64,000 bases of DNA, taken from positions 36,646,234-36,710,233 of the forward strand of contig NC_073307.1 of assembly GCF_027595985.1 (NCBI RefSeq), read 5' to 3'. The DNA comes from Sorex araneus (lineage: Eukaryota > Chordata > Mammalia > Eulipotyphla > Soricidae). The notes under the pieces are model-generated. The model was not told where the DNA came from, made no database searches, and was given only the letters and a program-made list of their open reading frames with translations. Both the position numbers and the translations under genes were made by a program. Shown here piece by piece: positions 1 through 10,839 of this stretch. Every line of letters starts with the position of its first letter. Within the stretch, counting starts at the first letter, position 1.

Positions 1-26
1 TCATTCTGCTTTCAAACCACACCTAG

Positions 27-140
27 GTCTTCTTTGATGTGAGGATTGGAGACAAAGATGTTGGCAGAATTGTGATTGGTCTCTTTGGAAAAGTGGTGCC
101 CAAGACCGTGGAAAATTTTGTTGCCCTGGCTACGGGAGAG
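27..140 (+). CDS. PPIC: Cyclophilin C, second coding exon (residues 40-77)
   Basis: Cyclophilin C is a peptidyl-prolyl cis-trans isomerase of the secretory pathway; its signal peptide lies in exon 1, which is outside the window. The exon follows an acceptor ending CACCTAG and ends at GAGAG|GTATGC. It is in phase 0 with 38 codons, starting [13 protein letters not shown] and ending [11 protein letters not shown]. The [20 protein letters not shown] segment is the first beta strands of the cyclophilin barrel and is distinctive of PPIC rather than PPIB or PPIA. The four exons here join without frameshift to residue 211. Residue numbers assume the human exon 1 of 39 codons. Confidence 0.97.
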
Positions 141-791
141 GTATGCTCCGTTTGCTTTCCTCCTCAAGAAGATCTACAGCCTAAGTCAGATCCTTTTCCA
201 TCTAAGCCAGAGTTGGGAAACATCTGTGGGCTGTGGGCTGTAGAAGGACCAAGAAATCCTGCGGTCTGGCCCTGCCGCATGACGGGACAGACATGGATGA
301 TTGTCATCAGCCGTCCAAGGTCTCTCTGCCTATACTATATGGCCCACGGATGATATTATACATACCCAAACAGCTCTTGGCAGAAAATGGGCCCCTGCCA
401 CTGCGTTAAGCTGGGCAGAAGGATTGTTTCTGAAAAAATACATATTAAATCAGTTGGCTGGATGAACCTGAATATGGCTGGATGAACCTGAAATCTTTTT
501 TTTTTTTTAATAGCCTATACCCATGAGGCACACAGAATCCTTAGGCTTCTAAGGAAGCTTCCTGAGAGAAAAACCGTCTTGCTTGCTTTCTCAGTTATTG
601 AATAGGTTCTTTCCGTAGTTTGTTAACGCAATTTTGACCGCTGTTTCTCAGTAAGCCATGCAGGAACTCAGCAGAGTCCTAGAGATAGTTTCTGTGGCTT
701 TCTCATTTTGTTATTTCTGGAGAACTACTGGGGTTTATCTTTCAGGAGGGGTTCTGTATGCTTGTGTAATCAGATGCTATCATCTCTTTAG
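141..791 (+). other. PPIC: PPIC intron with a 20-bp tandem duplication
   Basis: A 651-bp intron with donor GTATGC and acceptor TCTCTTTAG. It holds no recognisable repeat family, only a 20-bp unit starting GGCTGGATGAACCTG repeated in tandem at 456-475 and 476-495, and a short poly-T run near 498. The polypyrimidine tract before the acceptor is modest. Confidence 0.85.
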
Positions 792-885
792 AAAGGGTAT
801 GGATATAAAGGAAGCACATTTCATCGTGTCATCAAAGACTTCATGATTCAGGGCGGAGATTTCACCAGCGGGGACGGCACTGGTG
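792..885 (+). CDS. PPIC: Cyclophilin C, third coding exon (residues 78-108)
   Basis: The exon encodes [17 protein letters not shown] followed by [15 protein letters not shown]. It carries the first half of the active site: the Arg of FHRVIKDF and the Phe, Met and Gln of DFMIQGG, equivalent to Arg55, Phe60, Met61 and Gln63 of cyclophilin A. It is 94 bp and leaves one base (G) of a Gly codon to be completed downstream. It follows acceptor TTTAG and ends GGTG|GTAATG. Residue 86 is Thr, where I remember Lys in human PPIC. Confidence 0.97.
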
Positions 886-1684
886 GTAATGTTGTCTTTT
901 GTCTTTTCCCTTCCCTGCTTACCTGACTGAAAGCAGAGACTGTGCCCATCTTTTCACCCTAATTGCTGGACACCATGATTTTTGGAACAGAGTCGTAAAA
1001 TCCAAGTCGTAGCACTGGATGTGCCTCACTGCCCTCATCCCCAAATCCCGTGGGCCCTGATGTCAATGCACTGAGAGTTCCAGGCTCACTGTAGGGAAGA
1101 CCATGGGGAGATGATTCTGTGGGCCATGCACTGGCTTTGCTTGTAGCTTATCCATTTTTGATCCCTCTAATTAGAGAACACTTCCGGGGTCACTCCTGAG
1201 CACCTCCGAGTGTGGATACAAGCCCTTTCTGTCCCTCAAAGCACCACTGCTTTGGAGGCAGAAGCACACCCAGTATGACCAGGTTGGACCCTAAGTAGAG
1301 GTGACTTGACAGAGAAAGCCAAGTGGGTGCTTGAGCCACAGTCCCTCTGGCTTGATGAATTCCTCCTGCACTCCAGTTCCTTCTCTTTGCAGAGTCAAAC
1401 TTCTGGCCCCCTTGGTCCGGGTTGCGCCCGAGGTGTGAGTCCAGTGGGATTGCCATCATGCATGATGTGTTGTATTGAAGGTTTCTGGCCATGCGTGTGT
1501 TCTATCCCCGGGCCCTGCTTCTCCTCCCCTTGATAAGGCCATGTTCCCCTTCCCTACCTGCTGCAGGGTATCTAGACCAGTGCCCCAAACCCTTATGTTT
1601 CCTGTGTTAGAATTCACACAGTCACAGGACACTTGTTGATTGCCCATTTTGTTTTTTTTTTTTCTTTCCTGCCTGTCTCACCAG
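886..1684 (+). other. PPIC: PPIC intron, no recognised element
   Basis: A 799-bp intron with donor GTAATG. It ends in a T-rich tract near 1650-1667 and acceptor CTCACCAG. I see no SINE, LINE or other structured feature in it. The ORFs overlapping it are short and non-conserved in character. Confidence 0.85.
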
Positions 1685-1869
1685 GAATAAGCATTTATGG
1701 GGAGACGTTCCCTGATGAGAACTTCAAGCTGAAGCACTACGGCATCGGGTGGGTGAGCATGGCCAATGCGGGTCCTGACACCAACGGCTCCCAGTTCTTC
1801 ATCACCTTGACCAAGCCCACCTGGCTGGATGGCAAACACGTGGTCTTTGGGAAAGTGATCGATGGAATG
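1685..1869 (+). CDS. PPIC: Cyclophilin C, fourth coding exon (residues 110-170)
   Basis: The exon completes the split Gly and encodes [19 protein letters not shown], then [18 protein letters not shown] and [20 protein letters not shown]. It holds the rest of the catalytic groove: the SMANAG loop (Ala101 region of cyclophilin A), GSQFF (Gln111/Phe113) and WLDGKH (Trp121/His126). All key residues are intact, so an active isomerase is expected. The exon is 185 bp, enters with GA and ends on a full ATG codon before donor GTAACT. Ile replaces the Val I remember at the start of VSIYGE in human. Confidence 0.98.
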
Positions 1870-2063
1870 GTAACTTGTTCTCTCATTTTGTTCTCATCGA
1901 AAGCTTTCTTGTGCAGGATGATAGCTCTTCAGTGGTTGATTTTTATCTAGAGTGGGCCTCATTATGGGCGAGCAGCCCTTCAGAGGTGAACAGATGCGGC
2001 TTGGCATTTTAATGGGCAGAAGCCAGGACCTGATGGAGGGAAGTTGAGGATTTAATTTCTCTT

Positions 2064-2103
2064 GATATAAATGTTCACGATATAAATGTACTTGATATAA
2101 ATG
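2064..2103. repeat. 15-bp tandem repeat, about 2.7 copies
   Basis: The core GATATAAATG recurs at exactly 15-bp spacing at 2064, 2079 and 2094. It is a local intronic tandem duplication with no assigned function. Confidence 0.8.
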
Positions 2104-3159
2104 AAAAACTACTCAGTGTGACCCAGTAAAGCCAGGGTCCAGTGTCTGCATCCAGTGAAACAGTATCCTGCGTCACCAAGAAGGACAGTCCCAGTGTGTG
2201 CCACCACATGGTAAGCCTGGAGCGAGTTCTGTGCAGTAAGATAAGCCAGTCACAAAAAGACGGGGTGATTCCCCTTAGAGAGACACCTGAAGTAGGTAAA
2301 TAGAAACAAAATCCATCTTGCTTGCTTTCTCAGTTAGTGAACAGATTCATGTCCAAGGCACTTAGAATGTTCCCCGGGGACTGTGGGGCTGTGGGAAGGA
2401 GAAGACAGGGTCCAGCGGGCACAGAATTTCAGTTCTGCAAGATTAAAACGTTCTAGAGATTAGCTACACAGCCTTGTGAATACAGGAAATGTTCTCTCGA
2501 AGTGCTGAGTAAGATGGTAAGTCATGTTTGTTTATAATCAAGTGTAAGTAAACTCTTTTTTTTTAAAAAAAAAAAAAGCAAAACAAAAGCAAAAGGAATC
2601 CCAGACCAGACATAATTCACTTTCAAAGACCTGTAGAATAGAAACAACATCTTCAAAGCACTTAAATGAACATACTGCTATACTGCTATGACTCAAAGAT
2701 TATCAAAAGATTATCAAAGAATCCATATGGACCTCTCTCAATTATGCCCCCACTCCTGGCCCATGGGGGAATATCCAGTACCAGGGATCCAACTCAGTAC
2801 ACATATGCTAGGCGCACACTCTCCCACATGAGCTCTCTTCCCATTTCCTCCCAAAAATATCTATCTAGAACCCTCAGTCACCTCCTCAGCTACTGTCCGC
2901 AATGGCTCTCTCACCTCCTAAGTTGGCAGCTATGGCGCTGACCCACCCCAGTAGCTGAGGCCCATCCTTGACTTTTCTCGCTGATGTCCATTTCCTTTTT
3001 GTTCAGATTTCTTTCATGCCTGTCATTTTTGCATCCCTCGGGCAAACACAAGCCAACCAGTCTCCCTCACTGCCATCTTTTGCAGTTCCTCCTGAATCCT
3101 GGAGTCAACCCCACCAGAGGTAGGGGACAGAGCCAGATGACTCAGAAACTCCCTTCTGG

Positions 3160-3341
3160 GGGCTGGGGCGATAGCACAGAGGGTAGGGTGTTTGCCTTGC
3201 ATGCGGCTGACCCGGGTTCAAATCCCAGCATCCCATATGGTTCCCCTGAGCACCGCCAGGAGTAATTTCTGAGTGCAGAGCCAGGAGTAACCCCTGTGCA
3301 TCGCCAGGTGTGATCCAAAAAGCAAAAAAAAAAAAAAAAAA
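3160..3341 (+). mobile_element. SOR-type SINE with 16-bp TSD
   Basis: A full-length tRNA-headed SINE. It starts GGGCTGGGGCGATAGCACAG (A-box-like), has GGGTTCAAATCCCAGC (B-box-like), then the family middle (GAGCACCGCCAGGAGTAA) and 3' end (GTGTGATCCAAAAAGC), and ends in an A-run. The perfect direct repeats AGAAACTCCCTTCTGG at 3144-3159 and 3342-3357 mark the target site, as expected for L1-mediated insertion. Confidence 0.93.
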
Positions 3342-4103
3342 AGAAACTCCCTTCTGGACCCAGAATATGCTCAGTTCCATGCATTCTGCCTGGGCCTTTG
3401 CAGGTGGGAGAGGAAGATATAAGGGCAAAGCATCACCAGAGCCAACACTTAACATGAAGTCACAGTATAGAACGTGTCTACATTCTCATGAGTCACAATT
3501 ATCCAGCACAGAATCTATTCTTAAGTAACAGTGTGTGCCAGCATGCTGCAAGTCTCCTAGTGAACTCTGATTGTGCCACGAGTTTAGCAACAAGCATGGG
3601 TGTGTAAAAAATATCGGGATTCCTCCCTCCTGCCCCTCTGGGCCTACCCAGGTTCTACTTACTGTAAATGTAGACTCATTGATTCTTTGAGTAGTTTTGA
3701 ATACAGAATTATGGTAAGCCATAGCAAAACATTGAGAAAAAGTTGGGGGGTGCCTTTTTCTGGCATATTTTCCCTTCAGCCCATTAGTATGCATAGTGGG
3801 AGGCTGCTCCCTTATTTGGAGGAATAATATTTAATATCCTACAGTCACTCCTTTTTCGAGAAACTCATGAAAACTTGAGGGGAAAATAGGCAGGGGTGTG
3901 TGTATGTGTGTGTGTGTGTTTAAGATGATTTGAGGCACTATGTAGATCTCTTGAATTCTATTCCTTGATCCCTCCAGAGATCATTTGGGTACTTTTGTTA
4001 CTACTAAAATTTCTGGATCTCATTTCAGATGTACAGAGGTCTAGAATCAGAACTTTCCGAGGTGGGTTCACAAATAAACATTTCAGAACTGCTGGTAAAA
4101 TGT

Positions 4104-4154
4104 GCTCGACTCTGTCGAGCTGTAAAATGGAAACATAGGGATGTTTCCATTTTA
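4104..4154. repeat. Two adjacent perfect inverted repeats
   Basis: Stem 1 is GCTCGAC-TCT-GTCGAGC (4104-4120, 7-bp stem, 3-nt loop). Two bases later stem 2 pairs TAAAATGGAAACAT with its exact complement (4123-4154, 14-bp stem, loop AGGG). This could be a fold-back DNA-transposon remnant, a structured intronic RNA or chance. Confidence 0.8.
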
Positions 4155-4680
4155 ACCATTGTGTGGGCCTTTTTAAAATGAAAATATCATGTTATTCAGA
4201 TATATAGCTACTGCTTCAGGTACCTGCATGTACACTCAAACACACTACTTAGAAACACACGTGATTACTGGAAAAATATTGTATTTTACCTGATATTAGT
4301 TCAAGCTGGCCAGAGATTGGATTAATGGGGTCCATGTCCAAGGCATTTAGGCTGTTGCAATTTTTTGTCTTAGCTATCTTTGGAGAAGTCACCAGAAGCT
4401 AATTACTTAGTCCTTTAGTGTGATACCCAGGTAAATGGCTTTGAGGGTTCCCAGAAAAGGGCATTCCCTTGTGGAATGAGGGTCCCCAGTTAGGCTCAGC
4501 CTGCAGGTGAAGAGCTTGGGTCAACTTTCAAATGCTCAGACCCACCACCATGTCTACCTTTAAGTCTGTTTTCTAGCCCATTTCATTAAGACCTACCACC
4601 TTAGGGTGAGGCAGAAATCAGCTCCAACTCTGTGGATTCTTAGGCTAGGATCTGTTAAGTAAGTGTCAATACTTTTCACT

Positions 4681-4846
4681 TTTTTTGGGGGGATCACAAT
4701 GTCAATGCACAGGGGTTACTTCTGGCTCTGCACTCAGGAATTACTTCTAGTGGTGCTTGGGGGACCATATGGGATGCTGGGAATCGAACTAAGGTCATTT
4801 GCACGCAAGGCAAATACCCTACCCGCTTTGCTATTGCTCCAGCCCC
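4681..4846 (-). mobile_element. SOR-type SINE, minus strand
   Basis: Read on -, it begins at the family head near 4846 (GGGGCTGGAGCAATAGCAAA) and ends in an A-run. The flanks AATACTTTTCACT (to 4680) and AACACTTTTCACT (4847-4859) are a TSD with one mismatch. Confidence 0.9.
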
Positions 4847-5106
4847 AACACTTTTCACTCTTTATTAGGTACTTGGAAAACTACTTGAATTCTTTTATGC
4901 ATAAAACACCCAACCAGATATGTATGCACGTGTTGACTAGCAAGGAACTGGGGAAAATTTCATGCTGCCGTATATAAATTTCTGGAATGTTTCCCAGCTT
5001 ACCTGCATAGTGTTTTTAATCAGAAGGAAAAGGCACTCACCTGCTTATCCTAGGGTTTTAGAAGTGACCTTCAGAGGTGACCACAGGTGTACTTTTCTCT
5101 CCCCAG

Positions 5107-5232
5107 ACTGTAGTCCACTCCATAGAACTTCAGGCAACTGATGGGCATGACCGTCCACTCACCGACTGCACCATCGTCAACAGTGGCAAGATCGACGTGA
5201 AGACGCCCTTTGTGGTCGAGATCCCTGAGTGA
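5107..5232 (+). CDS. PPIC: Cyclophilin C, last coding exon (residues 171-211 and stop)
   Basis: This 126-bp exon encodes [20 protein letters not shown] and a tail ending [10 protein letters not shown], with TGA at 5230-5232. It supplies the C-terminal helix and last strand of the cyclophilin fold. The human protein as I remember it ends EIADW (212 residues). Here the stop falls where the final Trp codon would be, giving 211 residues. The exon follows a strong pyrimidine tract and TCTCCCCAG. Confidence 0.97.
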   Translation, partial: TVVHSIELQATDGHDRPLTDCTIVNSGKIDVKTPFVVEIPE

Positions 5233-5621
5233 GGACAGTGGAGCACCAAATGGCACTCAGGCAGGGGCACGTGCACGGGACGAGCTTTCTGAGTTGCTTT
5301 AACTTTCTTCTCTGCTCCAGCTCAGATCACAGCAAAGTTCTCAGCATCAACGGCTCAAGGTTTAGTTTTCCTCATTTCTGGGTAAATCACTTCAGGTTTA
5401 GGGATGTGGCACAAGACATTTCCCTTCCCTCCAATGGTGCTATTTTTATAGTGTTTATAACCTGTCAACTCTCTTTTCTCTGGGGCACACACTCTTTGTT
5501 CTCTGTGTGCAGATTCTCCCTATAAGCTGAGCGATGCCCAAGGTTCTGTAAGGAGGGAGACATGCAGTTTACTATTGTACTCAACTTCTTTGCCGGCGGA
5601 AGGAGACTTGATTAGGACATA

Positions 5622-5688
5622 ACCTGGTGTCAAAGGGACCTTGACCTGCTGTCAAAGGGATCTTGACCTGGTGATCAAAGGTGCTCTG
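5622..5688. repeat. 22-bp tandem repeat in PPIC 3'UTR, three copies
   Basis: Units starting ACCTGGTGTCAAAGGGACC lie at 5622, 5644 and 5666; the third has diverged. They lie directly upstream of the poly(A) signal, so copy number could change 3'-end context. Confidence 0.75.
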
Positions 5689-5699
5689 GTCTTCCTGAT

Positions 5700-5705
5700 A
5701 TTAAA
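5700..5705 (+). promoter_or_regulatory. PPIC: Candidate PPIC poly(A) signal ATTAAA
   Basis: ATTAAA is the commonest variant polyadenylation hexamer. It lies 468 bases after the stop, and I see no AATAAA between the stop and this site. Confidence 0.65.
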
Positions 5706-5725
5706 TACTTTTTATTGAAATCAAC

Positions 5726-6534
5726 TCCTTTCACAAGACTGCTGTTTCCCTTTTATGTCTGTTAAAGCTAAAGCACTGCAGTAATCTCTGCGCTCTACTG
5801 TTAGCAGCGGAACAGATTAGAGAAGAGTGAATAAGTCAAAAGAGCATCATGCCCTGGTAGCTCGGGAATGAGAATGGACGGAAATCACGCCCATCCCATC
5901 CCAAATACCTAGAGCAGAGAAAGTTCCACTGAGTCCATTTCCCACAAAGAGTAATGTTTCGTTTTCCTCACTTATACCATAGGGATGGAGGCTTAGCCTA
6001 AACTCACATAAGATGAGTAAAAGGGGGACCTTGTGGTACCCAAAAGAGCTGAGCTCTGGACTTATAGATGGAGTTGGAGATGGTTCCCCTGCTTTTCCAG
6101 GACGCTGTGACCCGTGATCTCCATATGAAACACCCTCTGAGCAGTCTCCTGAGGCTTCCTTGGCAGGAGGAGAAAGGCGCACTAGCTGCTGCCCTCACAA
6201 CTCTCGTGTAGAGGAAAGCGTTCATTTCCCTCTGACGGAAATGTGTTTAAGGTCTTAAAAATGCCCGGTACCAGATGGCATGGAGGGCAGCTGTAGGAGC
6301 TCCAGCTGTTTGGTGGTGCTGAGGCAAAGGTAAGGAAGGTGCCAGTGCTGTCAAGGGAAGCTCCTCTTCTATCTACTGGAGAGGCGGGAAGGGCAGGAGT
6401 ATGGAGAAGGGAGTGCCCTGTGGAATGGCACTCAGGCTCTCTAGGCATGGAGGGGTTAGGAGGCCCACTGGGCCTGTCTGGCCAAGGAAAGAAGTTCAAG
6501 GTCCCAAGGTGAGCATAAATGGATCCTGGGGCGG
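5726..6534. other. Intergenic, nothing recognised
   Basis: The start of the 15.4-kb PPIC-SNX24 intergenic interval. It has no recognisable repeat family and no credible gene; ORFs on both strands look random. Confidence 0.6.
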
Positions 6535-6800
6535 GGAAGAAATGTGGGAGAGATAGTACACAAGTGAGGGCGTGTGTACCCAGCATGCACCTGGCCCTGG
6601 TTTTGGTTCTAGCACCCCACGATGCCTGCAACATTGCTGGTGCAGCCTTGGAGGCCCCCAGCACTGTGGAGGAGACCCAGGATATCCCTAGTACCAGAGT
6701 CCGGGCAGCATCAAACCCTCAGACCTCCACCTGGTTGGCTGAGAACCACTGGTCGGGCTCCTGGTGTACGGAGCACTGCTTGGGAGTCCCCACTCACTCT
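6535..6800 (+). mobile_element. Degenerate SOR-like SINE (low confidence)
   Basis: A faint + strand resemblance to the SINE head (GAGATAGTACACAAGTG...) and to a middle with ACATTGCTGGTGCAG and AGCACTGTGGAGGAG. It is heavily diverged and its boundaries are uncertain. Confidence 0.3.
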
Positions 6801-7349
6801 GCAAAAAGAAAAAAGAAAAGTAGAGTGTTCAGAGAAGCCAGGGAAGGGAGGCTGAGAGGGACCATCTCAAGTCCCGACGCCAGAGCAAAGGGCTCTGTTC
6901 TCAGGCCCACCGGGAGGACTCGCTTCAAGCCGGGGAGAGGCAGGACACGCTCTGCCTTTAAGAAAGAGCACTGTGCTCTGAGAGTTCTTCTAGGGGTGCT
7001 AAAGTGCATATCAAGCAACTGTGCTGCCTCCTAGTGAGGTACACGAGGGACTATACCGTGAAGCTTGTTGCTTCCCTCTCACCCCCCAGGGAAAGGTGAA
7101 AGCACATGCCTCTGAGCAGCACGTGGAGGGAGGAAGCCAGGTGGAAATGGCCAGTGCCTCTGCACGGACCCGCCACTCGTCATTAACCCTCATTTTACTC
7201 TTAACCATCACACTCAGTAAGGAGACAATGTGCTCCTGAGACACGGGTCCATAAAGCATGTTCTGTAGCTTGAATGCACCCCCAGTGGCCCACATCCCTT
7301 GGTCTTGAGTGCTTGGACTTTCCCACCTGGGCCTCTTTAAAAACTGTCC
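6801..7349. other. Intergenic, nothing recognised
   Basis: I see no repeat family or gene in this stretch. Confidence 0.5.
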
Positions 7350-7508
7350 CAGGGCCGAAGAGATGGCCCAATGGGTTGAGCAGCTGCTGGTATGCAGGAG
7401 GCTAGGTCACTGTGTATGACCCCTGAGCACTGCCAGGAGTGACCCCTGAGCACAAAACTGGGACTATCCCCACCAGGTGTGGCCTCCAACCCAAGTAACA
7501 ATAACAAA
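7350..7508 (+). mobile_element. Diverged SOR-type SINE
   Basis: The head AGGGCCGAAGAGATGGCCCA is followed by GAGCACTGCCAGGAGTGACC and CAGGTGTGGCC. It lacks the usual CATCCCATATGGT segment. An old, partly deleted copy. Confidence 0.75.
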
Positions 7509-7961
7509 ATGACTCCCTGGTCACCCCTGAACTCTGCTGTCACCCCTGTGACACGTGTCCAGACAATACATGCCTGAGTCTTTCCCTGGCTTGTGTCTGT
7601 TTTTCTTATGCTGAGAGCAGTGATCCCTGGGCCTGTAACACTCCTGGGACTCCGCTTCACAAAGTGACATGGAAATGTCATGGCTGTCACCGTCCTGGCT
7701 CCTCAGGCACCAGTCCCCTTTGCTCTGGGAATGGCGGCCTACTTCTCTTAGGGACTCAGAACACACCTCGGGGAGTTCTAGAGTTTAGGCTGGGGATGAC
7801 CTCCAGATGGAGGCACCTACCAGGCCCCGCAATCTCGTTCATTAACTCACCTAATGGCTAGTGCTGGGCAGAGGTGGAAACACAGTCAACCTACAGAAGA
7901 GATGCCACATAAATAAGTATTAGGATATTGGGTGGTTATAGGTCCATAAGAAAATGGTAGA

Positions 7962-8138
7962 GGGGCTAGAGCAATAGTATAGCAGGTAGGGCGTTTGCCT
8001 TGCATGTGGCCGACCTGGGTTCAATTCCCAGCATCCCATATGGTCCTTTGAGCACCGCCAGGAATAATTCCTGAGTGCAGAACCAGGAGTAACCCCTGTG
8101 CATCACTGGGTGTGACCCAAGAAGCAGAAAAAAAAAGA
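7962..8138 (+). mobile_element. SOR-type SINE
   Basis: Full structure: GGGGCTAGAGCAATAGTATAG head, GGGTTCAATTCCCAGCATCC B-box region, GAGCACCGCCAGGAATAATT middle, GGGTGTGACCCAAGAAGC end and A-run. Confidence 0.92.
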
Positions 8139-8694
8139 TAAGAGTGAAGAAGAAGGTAGAGGAGGTCCTGGCTGGAGACAAGGAGGTGATAAGCCATGGA
8201 GACACTACGGGAAGAGTAGGGTAGGGTAGCGGGAAGGAGCACAGAGGCCCTGGACAAAGGCAAACTGGTGGGTTCAAGAGGCAGAAAGAAAAAATGAAAA
8301 CCAAAAATCCATGAACAGAGGAAGCAGGTGGGAGAGGGGGGCAGGACTGTCCTGTCTGCCAGTCAGGACGGTCTCACTTCCGACCCAGATCCTGACCCCG
8401 GGCATATTACGAGACCCGACTAGGGTCCTCGTGCTGAAGAAACTGGCAAACATCAATTGTCTTCCTTCTGGGAGGAGTAAAGGAACAGACCAAAGAAGAA
8501 AATCAGTGCAGCAAGCAGTCGGGCCAGGTGATAGATTCTGGCAGACACCATGGACCCCTGGGTGCAGCCAGGCCTGATCTCCATCTCAAGATTTTTAGCT
8601 GGAAAATAAAATACATCTCTTTTCACTTAGGCTGGAAATCCTGATTATGCCCTGTACCCACCCACCAGTCTTTATACAGTAACACTGGAAAATT

Positions 8695-8696
<2 letters not shown>

Positions 8697-8734
<38 letters not shown>
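8697..8734. repeat. (TA)19 microsatellite
   Basis: An uninterrupted TA dinucleotide run of 38 bases, likely polymorphic. Confidence 0.95.
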
Positions 8735-8739
<5 letters not shown>

Positions 8740-10627
8740 CCATAAACTGTAGAATTATTGACAAATGTAAAATACTGGAAGTAAGTGGAATGTCCCCAAA
8801 TAGGTCTGCACCCTATGCTGGAATAATAGAAGTATTGAGACAGATACTGCTGAGCTGAGAGTCACAGGAGAAAATGCTTATGTGAAGGAAAAATGGAAAA
8901 AAAATCCTTTTGTATGCAAAATGCAGCATGATCTCATTGAGACAAATACAGTCTTATAGAGCAAAATCCGTCAAGGCACACTGCTGTATGCCAATATATG
9001 TTTTAAAGAAGTTTTTATATTTATCATAAAAATTTTGTTTTAGCCTTGCCTTTTTTTTTTTTTTTTGGCGGGTGGGAGGCAATTTCTTGGAAACAGTTAG
9101 AGTAAAGGGAAACTCAAAATCTTCTCTAGAGGTGATGTGGAGGAAATGGGAGACAAAAGACCTCATGCACAGATGGGGCCTTTGCTGCAAACACATCAGC
9201 ACCCATGTGCCCCTGCAACATCCCTATCCGGGGAACTGTGCTTGCCGCCATATACGGGATCTCAGGCTTTCATCATTATGCGCACAGAGTAGCTCCAGGA
9301 ATGGCAGAGAGGTGGTGCATTTAGACATGTCGGAGCTCGGAGACCACCCATGCCCGGGCGGTGTCAGGCTAACAATGCCAAGGGCCACCTTTCCTGGGGC
9401 CTGACCTAAAACCTTCAGCGCACCAGTGGCTATAAACTACTGATCCATGAAACTCCTAAGCTTTCTGCAAAAGCTTTAGAGAGAGGCTGTTTATGACCTT
9501 GCTCGCTGTGCCGCTAAAAGAACACATATGTAGCCAAGAGCACTGGTGGGGTCAAATGAAAACTATGTTGCACGCTAGGATCACCCCACCCCCTTATGAA
9601 GACTTGTTCTTGAATCACTTTTTAAAAAACAACCAAAAACATCCAGGCTTCCTGGGCTCATCCTTTTTTTAAAAAATTTTTTTATTCTGTCACTCCAGCC
9701 TATTCAGTATTGTTGAAATACATTCTGTATTGTTGAAAAAGAAGGTCTAATTAGTACTCTTTCCAAACAACTGGCAATATTATTACTGTTCATCTTTGAG
9801 GTCTTGACCGGAACTGACCAAGCTCTATCTTTAGTTAAGCCATGGTGAGTTACATAAAGGGGAACAAAAAAAAAAGAGCAAGGGTTTTATAGCAGGAAAA
9901 GGATTTGTTTCTGTTTTTCAACATTCCTATAATTCAGACACTGGAGAACTCTTTGATCTGGAAGGCTTGGAAACTCAAGGCCCCCTCCAGGCACCTTTTA
10001 TTTTTCCCTTTTAAATTAAGAGTAATAGCAGTATTTGTAACGGAAAAATGGTGGTGGTGTGTGTGGGGGAAGCTTTTATGTACATAACAAATCTTAGGTC
10101 TTTCATTCCTCATTTGGACCGAAGCATTTGGCCTGTCAGCTCCGGGGGTGAGCATAACCCCGTGGGAGAGCTGAGTGTCACTCTGTTACAGAGCAATGCA
10201 GGGACAATGGGGGTGACCGCAGAATGCAGGTGCCGAGTCCGGGGAGCTGGTCCGAAAGAATTCCATCTGAGTATGAACAAGCTGAACAAAATGTGCTCCA
10301 ACCTCCATATGTAGGGTTTTGAGCCTTGAACATTCGGGAGTTGTGGATTTGGAGGGGCAGGAAAAGACCCAGAGCACTTACATCCCTTCTAGGGCCAGGT
10401 GACACCTTCTTCCTGTCCTGAGGCACTCTCGGCTGTCAGGGTGTGCTTACAGCGACTGTCATCCAGGTCTCACCGTCAGAACACGAACCCCTTCCTTCCA
10501 TCCTGACAGAGACTGACTGCTTCCCAGGCTCTGTCAAGCTGTGCCTGGCCCCAGAGCTACTTGTTTTATTGAGTCAGAGTCGTTGAAGCTCAAGGACTAT
10601 CCAGTCAAAAAGAAATAAAACAAAACA
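8735..10627. other. Intergenic, nothing recognised
   Basis: Mostly unique-looking AT-rich sequence. A T-run at 9051-9066 could be the tail of an unrecognised minus-strand retroposon. No gene is supported. Confidence 0.5.
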
Positions 10628-10825
10628 GGATCGGGGGAGATGGCTTAAAGAGCTGGAGTGCACCCTTCGCATGAAGGAGACTTGGGGTTAGCCCCAGTCT
10701 CCCCTGGTATCTGAGCCCCGTGCAGGGAGTGATCCCTGAGCACTGAGTTAGGAGTAGGTACCAAGTATTGCAAGGTGTGGCTCAAAGAGCAAAAGAGCCA
10801 AAACAAAACAAAACCAAAAAAAGTT
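10628..10825 (+). mobile_element. Diverged SOR-type SINE
   Basis: The head GATCGGGGGAGATGGCTTAAAGAG and the middle GAGTGATCCCTGAGCAC lead to AAGGTGTGGCTCAAAGAGC and an A-rich tail with AAAAC repeats. Well diverged. Confidence 0.7.
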
Positions 10826-10839
10826 TATATATACATATA

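Larger units (their letters stand above)
1870..5106 (+). other. PPIC: PPIC last intron with two SINEs and a double hairpin
   Basis: A 3237-bp intron with donor GTAACT and acceptor CTCTCCCCAG. It contains a 15-bp triplicate repeat at 2064-2103, a SOR SINE on + (3160-3341), a (TG)n stretch near 3897-3920, two adjacent perfect hairpins (4104-4154) and a SOR SINE on - (4681-4846). The rest is unique-looking sequence without a gene. Confidence 0.85.
5233..5725 (+). other. PPIC: PPIC 3' untranslated region
   Basis: The region from the PPIC stop to just after an ATTAAA hexamer (5700-5705), followed by a T-rich stretch (TTTCCCTTTTATGTCTG) suitable as a downstream cleavage element. Near its end is a 22-bp tandem repeat. 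The 3' boundary is inferred, with cleavage expected about 10-30 bases after the hexamer. Confidence 0.7.

Noticed and set aside
456..495. CRISPR-like repeats (also 2064, 5622, 47345, 48322)
   Set aside because: Immediate tandem duplications without spacers, in mammalian introns and UTR.
3160..3341. Possible tRNA gene (A and B box-like sequences)
   Set aside because: It cannot fold as a tRNA and is followed by the SINE body and A-tail with a TSD; it is a tRNA-derived SINE. The same holds for the other SINE heads.
6182..7034. 160- and 171-codon ORFs on opposite strands
   Set aside because: They overlap each other, have no domain, and lie in intergenic GC-rich sequence with a decayed SINE.
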